The notes beneath the pieces were generated by a model, which was not told where the DNA came from, made no database searches, and saw only the letters and a list, made by a program, of their open reading frames with translations. A stretch of DNA of 36,459 nucleotides from Spirochaetales bacterium. Its GTDB lineage: Bacteria > Spirochaetota > Spirochaetia > DSM-27196 > PWMO01. Positions 8,503-17,438 of the stretch are shown in pieces. Position numbers and translations under genes: made by a program. Positions within the stretch are counted from its first letter, which is position 1. The number at the start of each line of letters is the position of its first letter. Where the stretch lies: contig SKLB01000329.1 in assembly GCA_007123465.1 (NCBI GenBank), positions 1 to 36,459 of the forward strand, read 5' to 3'.

Positions 8503-9057
8503 CTACCTCTCCAATGACTGAATGACGGCCGTAAGGCTCTCGGCCAGATTCTTGTTAGTGATATCCACAACACAATCGGCACGCTGCCGATAGAGCGCGT
8601 CGCGGCGCAGGAAAAGCTCATGGAACGACGCCTCCGGATCGGCGGAGTCCAGAAAAGGCGGTACGCCGCCTTGGATAATGCGCCGATAGAGGACCTGCTC
8701 CTGCTGCACAAGATACAGAAAAACGCCGCTTGCGTCCAAGCAGCTCATTGCGCGCTGGTTTTCAATGGTGCCGCCGCCGAGAGCTACAATCTGTACGCCT
8801 TTGTGTGGTACCGCATTGGCGCTGACTTCCCGTGCGGCCTCGGCTTCGATCTGTGCAAAGCCCTGCGGGCCCAGCGTGCGGTAGACTTCGCGTACGCTGG
8901 TAAGAAGCCCGCGCCGGCTGCGTGAGAAGCGCTGCAGGATGACGTCATCGAGATCAATGAACGTGCCACCCACGTGACGCGCCAGCATTGCACCGAGCGT
9001 ACTCTTGCCGCTGTGCTTGATACCCATAATATAGACCCTCGGTGCCTCGATGTTCAC
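8503..9057 (-). CDS. aroK: Shikimate kinase
   Basis: P-loop GIKHSGKST, FIDLDDVI, VALGGGT; adjacent to aroC. Confidence 0.9.
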   Translation of the reverse strand: MNIEAPRVYIMGIKHSGKSTLGAMLARHVGGTFIDLDDVILQRFSRSRRGLLTSVREVYRTLGPQGFAQIEAEAAREVSANAVPHKGVQIVALGGGTIENQRAMSCLDASGVFLYLVQQEQVLYRRIIQGGVPPFLDSADPEASFHELFLRRDALYRQRADCVVDITNKNLAESLTAVIQSLER

Positions 9058-9776
9058 CGCTTGATTTCTCCTGTCGGTTGATCGCCGCTACTGGTGTGGT
9101 CAAGGAACAGCAACGTAATCTCAATCCGGCGTTTGATGAACAGAAATCCACCCTCGGCGTTAATCGATGCTCGACTGGTGTGCCAGCCGATCGAGTTGTG
9201 CGCAAAGTGCTGTTCGACCTGTAGCTCATGCACAAAACGCGGCAGCGGTCTGATGGTTGCCGTCAGTCGCAGCGGGGTGCCGTCCTGGGGGTCCAGCCAC
9301 GCGGTTCCGGTCACGCTGCGCTGATCGAGTTCAAGGGTGTAGTGGTACTTCGGTTCGGTTCCCGCGCGGGTAACGCTGATCGCGGGTTGCAGATCGGGAT
9401 CAAAGGGGCTGTTTTGCAGCACGGCCATGGCCGCAGCACGGCCCTCGTTGGAGGGATCGGCGGAATCTGGTGTTGCCGCGTCACTGGCCGAGGTGATCGC
9501 GTCGTTGGGCGGCAACTCGCGGCCGTCTTCGCGTAGCCAGACCAGACGCGATTGTGCTATTCCGCGAGCATCGGATGTCACCTGTATTTCGGTCTGCCTG
9601 CTGAAGCGGCGATTGCCGCGAGCGTCGTACTCCGCGCTGTTGGTCTGGATCCGCGTGGCGTAGACATTGCGGTTCTGAGCATAGAGTTCCACCGCAGCCT
9701 GCCACAGCGCATCGGCGGTCAGATCGGAAACAAATAGACAAGTAAGCAGTACCGAGGTAATCAGAAAGCGCTTCAC
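9054..9776 (-). CDS. Exported protein, possibly LolA/LolB-like fold
   Basis: GTG start with signal peptide VKRFLITSVLLTCLFVSDLTADA; C-terminal half YHYTLELDQRSVTGTAWLDPQDGTPLRLTATIRP resembles outer-membrane-lipoprotein-sorting beta proteins; no firm family assignment. Confidence 0.65.
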   Translation of the reverse strand: MKRFLITSVLLTCLFVSDLTADALWQAAVELYAQNRNVYATRIQTNSAEYDARGNRRFSRQTEIQVTSDARGIAQSRLVWLREDGRELPPNDAITSASDAATPDSADPSNEGRAAAMAVLQNSPFDPDLQPAISVTRAGTEPKYHYTLELDQRSVTGTAWLDPQDGTPLRLTATIRPLPRFVHELQVEQHFAHNSIGWHTSRASINAEGGFLFIKRRIEITLLFLDHTSSGDQPTGEIKR

Positions 9777-9822
9777 TGATGAATTCTCCGCCCAAAGCCG
9801 ATTCGGGTCACTGCGATCCGGG

Positions 9823-11910
9823 TTATTGCGCTGCAAACAATGCGATCTGTTCCAGCGGGGCCGGGCGGGCGATCTCGTAGCCTTGAACATAATCCACGCC
9901 GATCTCGGCCAGCTGCTGTCTGACCGAATTAGAGGTCACAAATTCGGCAATTGTCTTCATACCCATGACGTGCCCGATGTTGTTGATTGCCTCCACCATC
10001 GCGAGGCTTATGGGGTCGGTATCAACGTCGCGTACAAAGGAACCATCGATCTTGAGATAGTCTACCGGCAGGTTCTTCAGGTAGGCAAACGATGTAAACC
10101 CGTTGCCAAAGTCATCGAGGGCAAACGAGACACCAATCTTGCGCAGACGGTTCATGAAGCCGACCGCGCGCGAAAGACTCTCGATGGCGGTGGTCTCGGT
10201 AACCTCAAAGCAGAACAGAGCGGGATCGACATCGGCGTCGCGGAATGCTCGCGTCACAAAATCCAGAAACGCTTCGTCTTTGACCGACGCGCCCGATATG
10301 TTGATGGCCAGCAGTGCCGAGTCGTGTTGCAGCGGCAGCGGACCCGCGGAGCGCAGATGGCGCAGCACGGAGTTGATCACCCAACGGTCAACAGACGGCA
10401 TCAGGTTGTAGCGCTCGGCAGCCGGTATGAAATCACCCGGGCTCACCATCGAGCCGTCGTCATCGATCAGGCGGATCAGGATCTCCTGTTTCAGTCCCAG
10501 GTTGCTCGCCAGCGGATGGATCGGCTGGGCGTAGAGCACAAAGCGGTCTTCTTCCAGTGCGCGGGTCAGACGGCTGATCCACTGCATTTCGCCGCGGCGC
10601 TTGAGAAACGTGTAATCGGCGGTTTCGTAGACCTTGACTGCGTTGCCGCCCTCTTCTTTGGCCAGGTAGCAGGCGTCGTCAGCGGCAGCAAGTACGGTAT
10701 AGATATCACTGTTGTGCGATGAAACCGGCACAACACCGATACTGGCGGTGATCTGGAACGTATTGTGCTGCCAGATGAACTTACGGTTGAGCACCTCACG
10801 CAGCTGGTAGGCAATCTGTTGTGCCTGTTGCAGGTCGGTGTCAACCAGCACCACTCCGTACTCATCACCGCCGAGGCGCCCTATGTAGTGGTCGCGGTGC
10901 ACGTTCTCCAGCAGAGCCCCCCCAATCTGGCGCAAAAGCTCGTCCCCGGCCAGGTGCCCACAGACGTCGTTGACCACCTTGAACTGATCCAGGTCAACGT
11001 AAATGAACACGTGATGGCGACCATCGTCGCGGCTGGTGCGGATTGTCTCTTCCAGGTGAGCAAAAAACTCGTCGCGATTGATAAGGCCGGTCAGAATATC
11101 GTGGCTCGCCTGATAGACAATGATGTCGGACATCTTCTTCAGATCGGTGACATCACGGAAAGCTATCGTACGGCCGTCAAAGTGATGCCGCGGGTGATTT
11201 CCGGGGCCGCGGATTGACGCGATAGTGCCGTCTACCTGGATACGCGCGCCCTGCTTGTTGTGCAGGTAGGCATCATCAAGGAAGACGGCGTTGTCGCTGT
11301 CATGGCTGCCGGTCGAAGAGGGCAGCTGAATCCGCAGTCCCGAATGCAGGTCAAAAATTTGAAAGATGTCGGCCAGCGCCAGGCCCTTGGCGTCCTTCTC
11401 GGTCCAGCCGGTGAGGCTTTCAGCAACTGGATTCATGAACTGGATGGTATCTTCACTGTCGCTGGCGATGATGGCGTCGGCAACGCTATTCAGGATCGAG
11501 GAGAGCCAACGCTCGTGGCGCCGAACTTCCATGTGCAGACGGCTCTTGTGCAGCGCCATGTCGATTGTGGTGTAGAGCTCGCGCTCCTTAAACGGCTTGA
11601 GCAAATAACCGAAGGGCTCAGCGGCTTTGGCGCGTTCGAGGGTGCGTTCATCGGCGTAGGCGGTCAGGAAAATCACCGGTATCCCCGACGAGTCGCGAAT
11701 AGTCTGGGCTGCGTCTATGCCATCCCCGTCTCCGGACAGCATGATATCCATCAGGATGATGTCGGGGTGCAATTCACCGGCGCGCTCGATGGCTTCAGCC
11801 GCGGTCAACGCAATAGCCGCCACGCGATAGCCGTAGTTCTCGAGCCGTCGCTGCAGGTCGATGGCGATTATGCGCTCATCCTCGACAATCAGTATCCGTT
11901 CGCCGCTCAT
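9823..11910 (-). CDS. Response regulator with REC-PAS-GGDEF-EAL domains (cyclic-di-GMP turnover)
   Basis: REC: ILIVEDERI...IILMDIML...LLKPF; PAS: SILNSVADAIIASDSEDTIQFMNPVAE; GGDEF variant RLGGDEYGVVL; EAL: QEILIRL, AINISG, FEVTET, LDDFGNG, LKIDGSFV, TIAE, YVQGYEIARP. Confidence 0.93.
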   Translation of the reverse strand: MSGERILIVEDERIIAIDLQRRLENYGYRVAAIALTAAEAIERAGELHPDIILMDIMLSGDGDGIDAAQTIRDSSGIPVIFLTAYADERTLERAKAAEPFGYLLKPFKERELYTTIDMALHKSRLHMEVRRHERWLSSILNSVADAIIASDSEDTIQFMNPVAESLTGWTEKDAKGLALADIFQIFDLHSGLRIQLPSSTGSHDSDNAVFLDDAYLHNKQGARIQVDGTIASIRGPGNHPRHHFDGRTIAFRDVTDLKKMSDIIVYQASHDILTGLINRDEFFAHLEETIRTSRDDGRHHVFIYVDLDQFKVVNDVCGHLAGDELLRQIGGALLENVHRDHYIGRLGGDEYGVVLVDTDLQQAQQIAYQLREVLNRKFIWQHNTFQITASIGVVPVSSHNSDIYTVLAAADDACYLAKEEGGNAVKVYETADYTFLKRRGEMQWISRLTRALEEDRFVLYAQPIHPLASNLGLKQEILIRLIDDDGSMVSPGDFIPAAERYNLMPSVDRWVINSVLRHLRSAGPLPLQHDSALLAINISGASVKDEAFLDFVTRAFRDADVDPALFCFEVTETTAIESLSRAVGFMNRLRKIGVSFALDDFGNGFTSFAYLKNLPVDYLKIDGSFVRDVDTDPISLAMVEAINNIGHVMGMKTIAEFVTSNSVRQQLAEIGVDYVQGYEIARPAPLEQIALFAAQ

Positions 11911-11979
11911 TCTCCCACCGAAAGACTGGATCGTATGTAAGATACCGAGAGACTAACGTTTCAATAGGAGAAAGTAAAG

Positions 11980-12444
11980 CTACAGTTTGAGAACTCTCTT
12001 CAATTGTAGCGGCTCGATGCGAAACGGTGCTCCCTTACCCTGCATGAAGTGGTACTTCTCGAACAGGTGCAGGCCGAGCTCGGAGTAGAGAATCTTCTCG
12101 CCGCTGGGCTCTGCGCCGGAAGTCAGCTGCACCTCGGCGTTGACTTTGCGGAATATCCCGTCTTCGAACGGGGACGGCAGAAAGCCGCGCGCCTCGCTGA
12201 CACGTACAATCCACTGGTTGTCCACGGTGACAGGTTCCTCCAACCCCTTGCGGCCCTCGGCCATCAGGTGCCGCATGCGCGCTGCCGCCTGTTCAAAACC
12301 AACACCAATGGCCTCCATTTCGGCTTCATCGTCGGCAATGATGTCAACGATCGGGCGCGTATCGTCGCCGAGGAACCCGTCCGCGGTGATCTCGCCGGGC
12401 TGCATATTGGCCTGCGCTTTGGTGAATTCCGGGGACATCTTCAT
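11980..12444 (-). CDS. Conserved-looking hypothetical protein immediately downstream of nqrF
   Basis: 154 aa, ITADGFLGDDTRPIVDIIADDEAEMEAIG...EARGFLPSPFEDGIFRK...LGLHLFEKYHFMQGKGAPFRIEPLQLKRVL; start ATG 12444, short gap to nqrF. Confidence 0.7.
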   Translation of the reverse strand: MKMSPEFTKAQANMQPGEITADGFLGDDTRPIVDIIADDEAEMEAIGVGFEQAAARMRHLMAEGRKGLEEPVTVDNQWIVRVSEARGFLPSPFEDGIFRKVNAEVQLTSGAEPSGEKILYSELGLHLFEKYHFMQGKGAPFRIEPLQLKRVLKL

Positions 12445-12457
12445 AACGGCACCTCGT

Positions 12458-13582
12458 TTAGGCAAACTTGTCGAAATAGATCTTATCGTCACTCATATCG
12501 TTTGAGCGCATTACATCCATACACGCATCCAACATACCCGGACTGCCGCACAGGTAGCCCTCTTTTGGTGCGTCGGCGGAAATCTTGCTCTTGAGGTACT
12601 TGTCCAGCACATCGGTGATCAGACCAGTTTCTCCTTGCCAATCGTCCTCGGGTTGGGGCTCGGAAAGTGCTGCTACAAAGTGAAAGCGTTCGTGTTCGTC
12701 CTGAAATTTCTGCATTTCTTCCAGGTAGAACAGGTCCTTCTTGGTACGCGCGCCAAAGAAATACCAGATATCACGCTCTTCCATCTTGTCCTTCTCGACA
12801 AAGTCGTAGAAGATCGACTTGAACGGCGCCATGCCCGATCCGCCGGCCACACAGATCATTGTAGCATCGGTGTCGCGAACGTAGAACTCGCCGAACGGCG
12901 CGATGATCTTCATCTTCTCGCCCTCTTTGAGGTGCTCGTGGACGTAGGTGGTAACGATGCCGCCGGGTACCAGACGGACCAGAAATTCAACATGGTTGTT
13001 GTCACTGGGTTTGGATGACATGGAGTAGGCGCGCTGCGTGCGTTCTTTGACCTTGGCGTACGGCGGAGTCTCAATCTGGCCGTACTGGCCGGCACGGAAG
13101 TCCACCGTCTGTCCCTCATCGAGCTTGAAGTAAACTTCCTTGATATCATGGGTGACATCGCGGATTCTCTCGACGGTTCCGGTGTACTGCTTGATCTTGA
13201 ACAGGTATTCGGGGATCTGGATATCAACGTCGCCCTTGATCTTCACCTGGCACGAGAGGCGTACGTTGTCATCAATCTGTTCTCTGGTGAGGTAGGGAAT
13301 TTCGGTCGGCAGATGCGGACCAATGTCGGACTCTACCTTGACCTTGCATTCACCGCAGCTGCCGCGGCCGCCGCACGCCGAGGGAATGAAGATCTGGTTC
13401 TCCGCCAGGGTTACCAGCATGTTGGCGCCGCCGGTAACGTCCAGTTTCTTGGAGCCGTCATTGACGTTGATCACGGCTTCGCCGTAGTTGTTGACAATCT
13501 TGTCGGTGACCGAGACCAGCGCGGCGAACGCTGCACTGAGGCTTGCAATTGCCATTGGGGCGATCAGAAACGCTAAGTCCAA
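12458..13582 (-). CDS. nqrF: Na+-translocating NADH:quinone reductase subunit F-like (2Fe-2S + FAD/NAD reductase)
   Basis: Single N-terminal TM, 2Fe-2S motif CGGRGSCGEC...LSCQ, FAD motif RAYSMSS, NAD motif VAGGSGMAPFKS, C-terminal YLCGSPGMLDACMDVM...DKIYFDKFA. Confidence 0.9.
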   Translation of the reverse strand: MDLAFLIAPMAIASLSAAFAALVSVTDKIVNNYGEAVINVNDGSKKLDVTGGANMLVTLAENQIFIPSACGGRGSCGECKVKVESDIGPHLPTEIPYLTREQIDDNVRLSCQVKIKGDVDIQIPEYLFKIKQYTGTVERIRDVTHDIKEVYFKLDEGQTVDFRAGQYGQIETPPYAKVKERTQRAYSMSSKPSDNNHVEFLVRLVPGGIVTTYVHEHLKEGEKMKIIAPFGEFYVRDTDATMICVAGGSGMAPFKSIFYDFVEKDKMEERDIWYFFGARTKKDLFYLEEMQKFQDEHERFHFVAALSEPQPEDDWQGETGLITDVLDKYLKSKISADAPKEGYLCGSPGMLDACMDVMRSNDMSDDKIYFDKFA

Positions 13583-13609
13583 TGTATTACTCCTTTCCTG
13601 TACGTCTGC

Positions 13610-14203
13610 TTATTGGACCTGAAGCAGGCCGGTGAAGCCGATAAACGCCATTGCCATAAACCCGATGGTGATAAAGGTCAGCCCGGCGCCCTGCAGACCG
13701 GCGGACACCTTGGACTTCTCGGTCTTCTTGCGGATAGCCGCCAGAGCCATGATCGCCAGCCACCACCCGAGCCCGGAACCCAAGCCGAAGACGGCAGACT
13801 GCAGGAAGCTGTACTGCCGGATCTCCATGAACAGTGAAACACCGAGAATGGCGCAGTTGACGGTGATCAACGGCAGGAAGATTCCCAGGTTCAGATAGAG
13901 GGTCTGCGAAACGCGGTCGATGATCATCTCCAGCATCTGCACCACCGAGGCGATCACGATGATAAAAATGATGAATCGCAGATAGACCAGATCCAGTGGA
14001 ATCAGAACGTAGTTCAGTACAACCCAGTTGATCGACGCCGTGAAGGTGAGTACCACCACCACTGCCATGCCGAGTCCGTTGGAAGAATTGATATCTTTGG
14101 AAATCGCAATAAAGGAACACATCCCCAGAAAGTTAGCCAGCAGGATGTTACTGGTGAAGATCGACGCAAAAAAGAGCGAAAACATCGGGATATCGGGTGC
14201 CAT
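13610..14203 (-). CDS. nqrE: Nqr subunit E (RnfA family)
   Basis: FTSNILLANFLGMCSFIAISKD...LGIFLPLITVNCAILGVSLFM, typical NqrE/RnfA. Confidence 0.92.
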   Translation of the reverse strand: MAPDIPMFSLFFASIFTSNILLANFLGMCSFIAISKDINSSNGLGMAVVVVLTFTASINWVVLNYVLIPLDLVYLRFIIFIIVIASVVQMLEMIIDRVSQTLYLNLGIFLPLITVNCAILGVSLFMEIRQYSFLQSAVFGLGSGLGWWLAIMALAAIRKKTEKSKVSAGLQGAGLTFITIGFMAMAFIGFTGLLQVQ

Positions 14204-14206
14204 ATC

Positions 14207-14836
14207 TTACTCTCCTTCCAGGACGGGCTCGCCTTGACGATGCATCAGGTACTTGCCGCCCCAGGTGATGACACCGATCAGGAAGAACGCGCTCGGGGGC
14301 ATCACCATGATGATCCAGGGCTCAAATCCTGCCGGCAGGACCTGGAAGCCGAACAGCGCGCCAAAGCCGAGCAGTTCGCGTACGAGCGCGATTGACAGCA
14401 GCACTCCCATGTATCCCATGCCCGAAGTGATACCGTCCCACAGTGACAGCAGCGGCGGATTACTCTGGGCAAACGCCTCGGCGCGGCCCATGATGATGCA
14501 GTTGGTGATGATCAGTCCAACGTAGGGACCGAGGTTGCGGCTGATCTCGGGCAGATAGGCGCGCAACACGATGTCAACAATAATCACGTAGAACGCGATG
14601 ATCAGAGTTTGCACCACCATGCGCACCTTACGCGGGATCAGGCTCTTGATTATGGCAACGGTGAGATTGGACATCCCGGTTACAAAAACAACCCCGAGCG
14701 TCATGATCATGGTGTTGGAGAGCAGATTGGTGACTGCAAGCGCCGAGCAGATACCGAGAATCTGCATGAAGATCGGATTTGCGGTCCACATGTTCTGCTT
14801 GAGAATCTGTCCGGGTTGTTTTGCGCTATCGCTCAT
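14207..14836 (-). CDS. nqrD: Nqr subunit D (RnfE family)
   Basis: NPIFMQILGICSALAVTNLLSNTMIM...LGPYVGLIITNCIIMGRAEAFA, typical NqrD/RnfE. Confidence 0.92.
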   Translation of the reverse strand: MSDSAKQPGQILKQNMWTANPIFMQILGICSALAVTNLLSNTMIMTLGVVFVTGMSNLTVAIIKSLIPRKVRMVVQTLIIAFYVIIVDIVLRAYLPEISRNLGPYVGLIITNCIIMGRAEAFAQSNPPLLSLWDGITSGMGYMGVLLSIALVRELLGFGALFGFQVLPAGFEPWIIMVMPPSAFFLIGVITWGGKYLMHRQGEPVLEGE

Positions 14837-15432
14837 GCCTCACCTCTCAGCGCGTCTCGCAGACGTTCAAACTCACGGTTCAGAATTGTCTCTATGGCAT
14901 TGGATGTACCGGTTGCCCCGGTAATTGCGTTGATGCGGCCGTCGACCCCTTCGGTGTCTCCCTCACGGATGACATCGATCTTTCCGTCGTCAAGCGGTTT
15001 GTCACGGAACTGCCGCTTGAACTCCGGCTCATCCACGCGGCCTCCCAGTCCCGGAGTTTCGTTGTGATCGATGATTTCCAGTGCGACGGTACGGCTTACG
15101 TCCTCGTTTACGCCTACCACGCCGTTGATGGTGCCCCATAAACCGCTGCCGGCAAAAATTCTGGCGTAGAGCACCTCGTCGTCTCGGTCTATGCGGTAGA
15201 GCGTCATGCCGTTGCGCTCAACGGTTTCGATGTCATCGAACAGTTGCAGCACTTCCTGGTCGTCCTGGTAGTCAATGGCCAGCGCACTCAGTACCGACCG
15301 TTGCAGGCGCAACTGCTGGTTAAGCTGTACCTGTTCGCGGGTAGCCTGATGGGTCAGCGAGAGCAGGAAGACAAACGCAAAACAGACGATGAAAGAAAAA
15401 ACAACGGTATAGGGCAGACTCTGTTTGTTCAC
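14833..15432 (-). CDS. nqrC: Nqr subunit C (covalent-FMN domain)
   Basis: N-terminal TM, ETPGLGGRV and INAITGATGTSNAI (flavinylation-type [S/T]GAT motif). Confidence 0.92.
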   Translation of the reverse strand: MNKQSLPYTVVFSFIVCFAFVFLLSLTHQATREQVQLNQQLRLQRSVLSALAIDYQDDQEVLQLFDDIETVERNGMTLYRIDRDDEVLYARIFAGSGLWGTINGVVGVNEDVSRTVALEIIDHNETPGLGGRVDEPEFKRQFRDKPLDDGKIDVIREGDTEGVDGRINAITGATGTSNAIETILNREFERLRDALRGEA

Positions 15433-16403
15433 GCCGTTCCCCCCTTGGCGCCGGGTTGTTTCCCGGCCGGTGCATTCGGGTTGGCACTCTTTTTCTTGGT
15501 GGGCTTGGGGATTATCTCGTCCAGCAGCGAGGCAAAGACGTTACCCATCAGGATACCGAAGCTGGTGCCTTCGGGAAATTGGCCGAGGTTGCGGATGGTA
15601 ATGCTGATTGTGCCGATCAGCAGGCCGTAGACCCACTGGGCGCGCGGGTTGTTGGGCGCGCTGACCGGATCGGTGGACATGAAGACTGCCACAAACAGAA
15701 TGCTCCCCGAGAGCATGCCGTATTCTGGCGGATAGTTGGGCGTCAAGCCGCTGTAGTAGAACGCGATCATCAGAGCTCCGGCGCCCAGCAGGGTAGAGAC
15801 AATCAGACGCCACTGCGCGGTCTTGGTAGCCACCAGATATATTCCGGCCAGGATAATCAGCACCGCCGAGGTTTCACCCATCGAGCCGCCGGTGAAACCC
15901 AGCAGTATGTCGAGCAACTCCGGCCTGCTGCCGTTGGCCAGCATCGCCAGCGGGCTTGCCGCCGACAGCGCGTCTACGCCGGCCTCGCCGGCAGTACCAA
16001 ACGCTCCGGGAACCATGAATCCGTAGGCAAAAAGCGACGGGAAGCTGATCCATACAAAGATTCTGCCCGATATCGCGGGGTTGAAGATGTTGCGGCCAAA
16101 ACCGCCATAGACCTCTTTGCCGAAGAAAACACCAAAGACGATCCCGATTGCGGCTATCCACAGCGGAATTGCCGGCGGGACAATCAGAACAAAGAGCATA
16201 CAGGTAACCAGCACCGCTTCGCTGACCTTCTTGCCGCGCGATTTTTCCATCACATACTCGGTGAGTATGCCCAGGGTAAAAACCACCGCCGACAGGGCAA
16301 TCACTCTCCATCCGTACCTATAGAGGGAGAACAGATAAATCGGGATCAGCGAATAGACCACTCTGCGCATGATCGGCTGTTTAATAAACACGTCTTTTAA
16401 CAC
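15429..16403 (-). CDS. nqrB: Nqr subunit B (covalent-FMN membrane subunit)
   Basis: FGRNIFNPAISGRIFVWISFPS, GGSMGETSAVLIILAGIYLV (flavinylation site), STDPVSAP; first gene of the minus-strand nqr run. Confidence 0.93.
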   Translation of the reverse strand: MLKDVFIKQPIMRRVVYSLIPIYLFSLYRYGWRVIALSAVVFTLGILTEYVMEKSRGKKVSEAVLVTCMLFVLIVPPAIPLWIAAIGIVFGVFFGKEVYGGFGRNIFNPAISGRIFVWISFPSLFAYGFMVPGAFGTAGEAGVDALSAASPLAMLANGSRPELLDILLGFTGGSMGETSAVLIILAGIYLVATKTAQWRLIVSTLLGAGALMIAFYYSGLTPNYPPEYGMLSGSILFVAVFMSTDPVSAPNNPRAQWVYGLLIGTISITIRNLGQFPEGTSFGILMGNVFASLLDEIIPKPTKKKSANPNAPAGKQPGAKGGTA

Positions 16404-16465
16404 GGCGCCTCCCTCAAGACGACTAAGTTTTATCTATATATAGTTACTTTATTATCCTATGCGGC

Positions 16466-16471
16466 ATTATA
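16466..16471 (-). promoter_or_regulatory. Candidate -10 element (TATAAT) upstream of nqrB
   Basis: Perfect TATAAT on the minus strand, about 63 nt upstream of the nqrB ATG in an AT-rich intergenic region; no convincing -35 at 17 nt. Confidence 0.35.
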
Positions 16472-16635
16472 CTAAGTTGGCGTTCAAAAGTACAGTCTAA
16501 ACAGCGGTATCCGCGATTAATTCTTATAATAGAGGTCAGCTTTGCGCGCCCCGCGGGCGCTCCGCGCAACCTGACTGCCGGCGGCTTGAAAAATGGCGCC
16601 GAATCGGTACAGTAGAGCGCAGGAGTACAGCAGAT

Positions 16636-17370
16636 ATGATGCGGCGTACGATGCAGGGACGAGTGGTATTGGTCAGCGGCGCCAGCGGAGGAATCGGAGC
16701 TGCGATAGCTGCGGCGTTTGCCGCCAGAGGCGCATCGCTGATGCTCACCGGACGCTCACAGGAGCGCCTGGACGAGGTTGCAGAAGACCTGCGCCAGCGT
16801 TTTGCCTTGATGGTCAACACCGTGCGTGCCGATCTTGCCGACCCCGCTGCGCCGGCGCGGGTCATCGATGCGCTGCGTGCCGCGTACAACCGGCTCGACG
16901 TTCTGGTCAACAACGCCGGGGTGGCGTTGCCAGGGCCGTTGTGCCGGACCAGCGTCGAGCAGTGGGATCTTCATATGGCGGTCAACGCCCGCGCGCCGAT
17001 GCTGCTCAGCTCGCAGGCACTCGAGCTGCTGCAACACTCTGATGACGCTGTCATCGTCAATATCGGCTCGGTTGTGGCCCACAAGGGCTACGCAGGCCAG
17101 GGCGCCTACAGCGCTTCAAAACACGCGCTGCTCGGCCTGACCCGGGTGCTGGCCAAAGAGCTGCAGCAGCTCGGCGTGCGCGTCCACCTGGTCTCTCCTG
17201 GCGGCGTTGCGACCCCGATGATCAGCGAGATGCGCCCGGATATCGATGTTTCAGAACTCATGCAACCCGAAGACGTTGCCGAGGCGGTTGTATTTGTGGC
17301 GCTGGCGCGCGGTAACGCACTCGTAGACGAGATCGAACTGCGACGCCGCTCCAGTGAGCCGTGGAAATAA
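16636..17370 (+). CDS. Short-chain dehydrogenase/reductase (SDR)
   Basis: VLVSGASGGIGAAIA (TGxxxGIG-like), NNAG, YSASKHAL catalytic motif. Confidence 0.93.
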   Translation: MMRRTMQGRVVLVSGASGGIGAAIAAAFAARGASLMLTGRSQERLDEVAEDLRQRFALMVNTVRADLADPAAPARVIDALRAAYNRLDVLVNNAGVALPGPLCRTSVEQWDLHMAVNARAPMLLSSQALELLQHSDDAVIVNIGSVVAHKGYAGQGAYSASKHALLGLTRVLAKELQQLGVRVHLVSPGGVATPMISEMRPDIDVSELMQPEDVAEAVVFVALARGNALVDEIELRRRSSEPWK

Positions 17371-17438
17371 TGCCTGAGCCCCGGCGTTGTTCGCCAGGGT
17401 TCCCCAGCCCGGTACTATTCTGATAGAGTCTACTTCAG

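Noticed and set aside
9826-10722. 298-aa plus-strand ORF opposite the EAL domain
   Set aside because: Antisense to conserved EAL motifs; shadow ORF.
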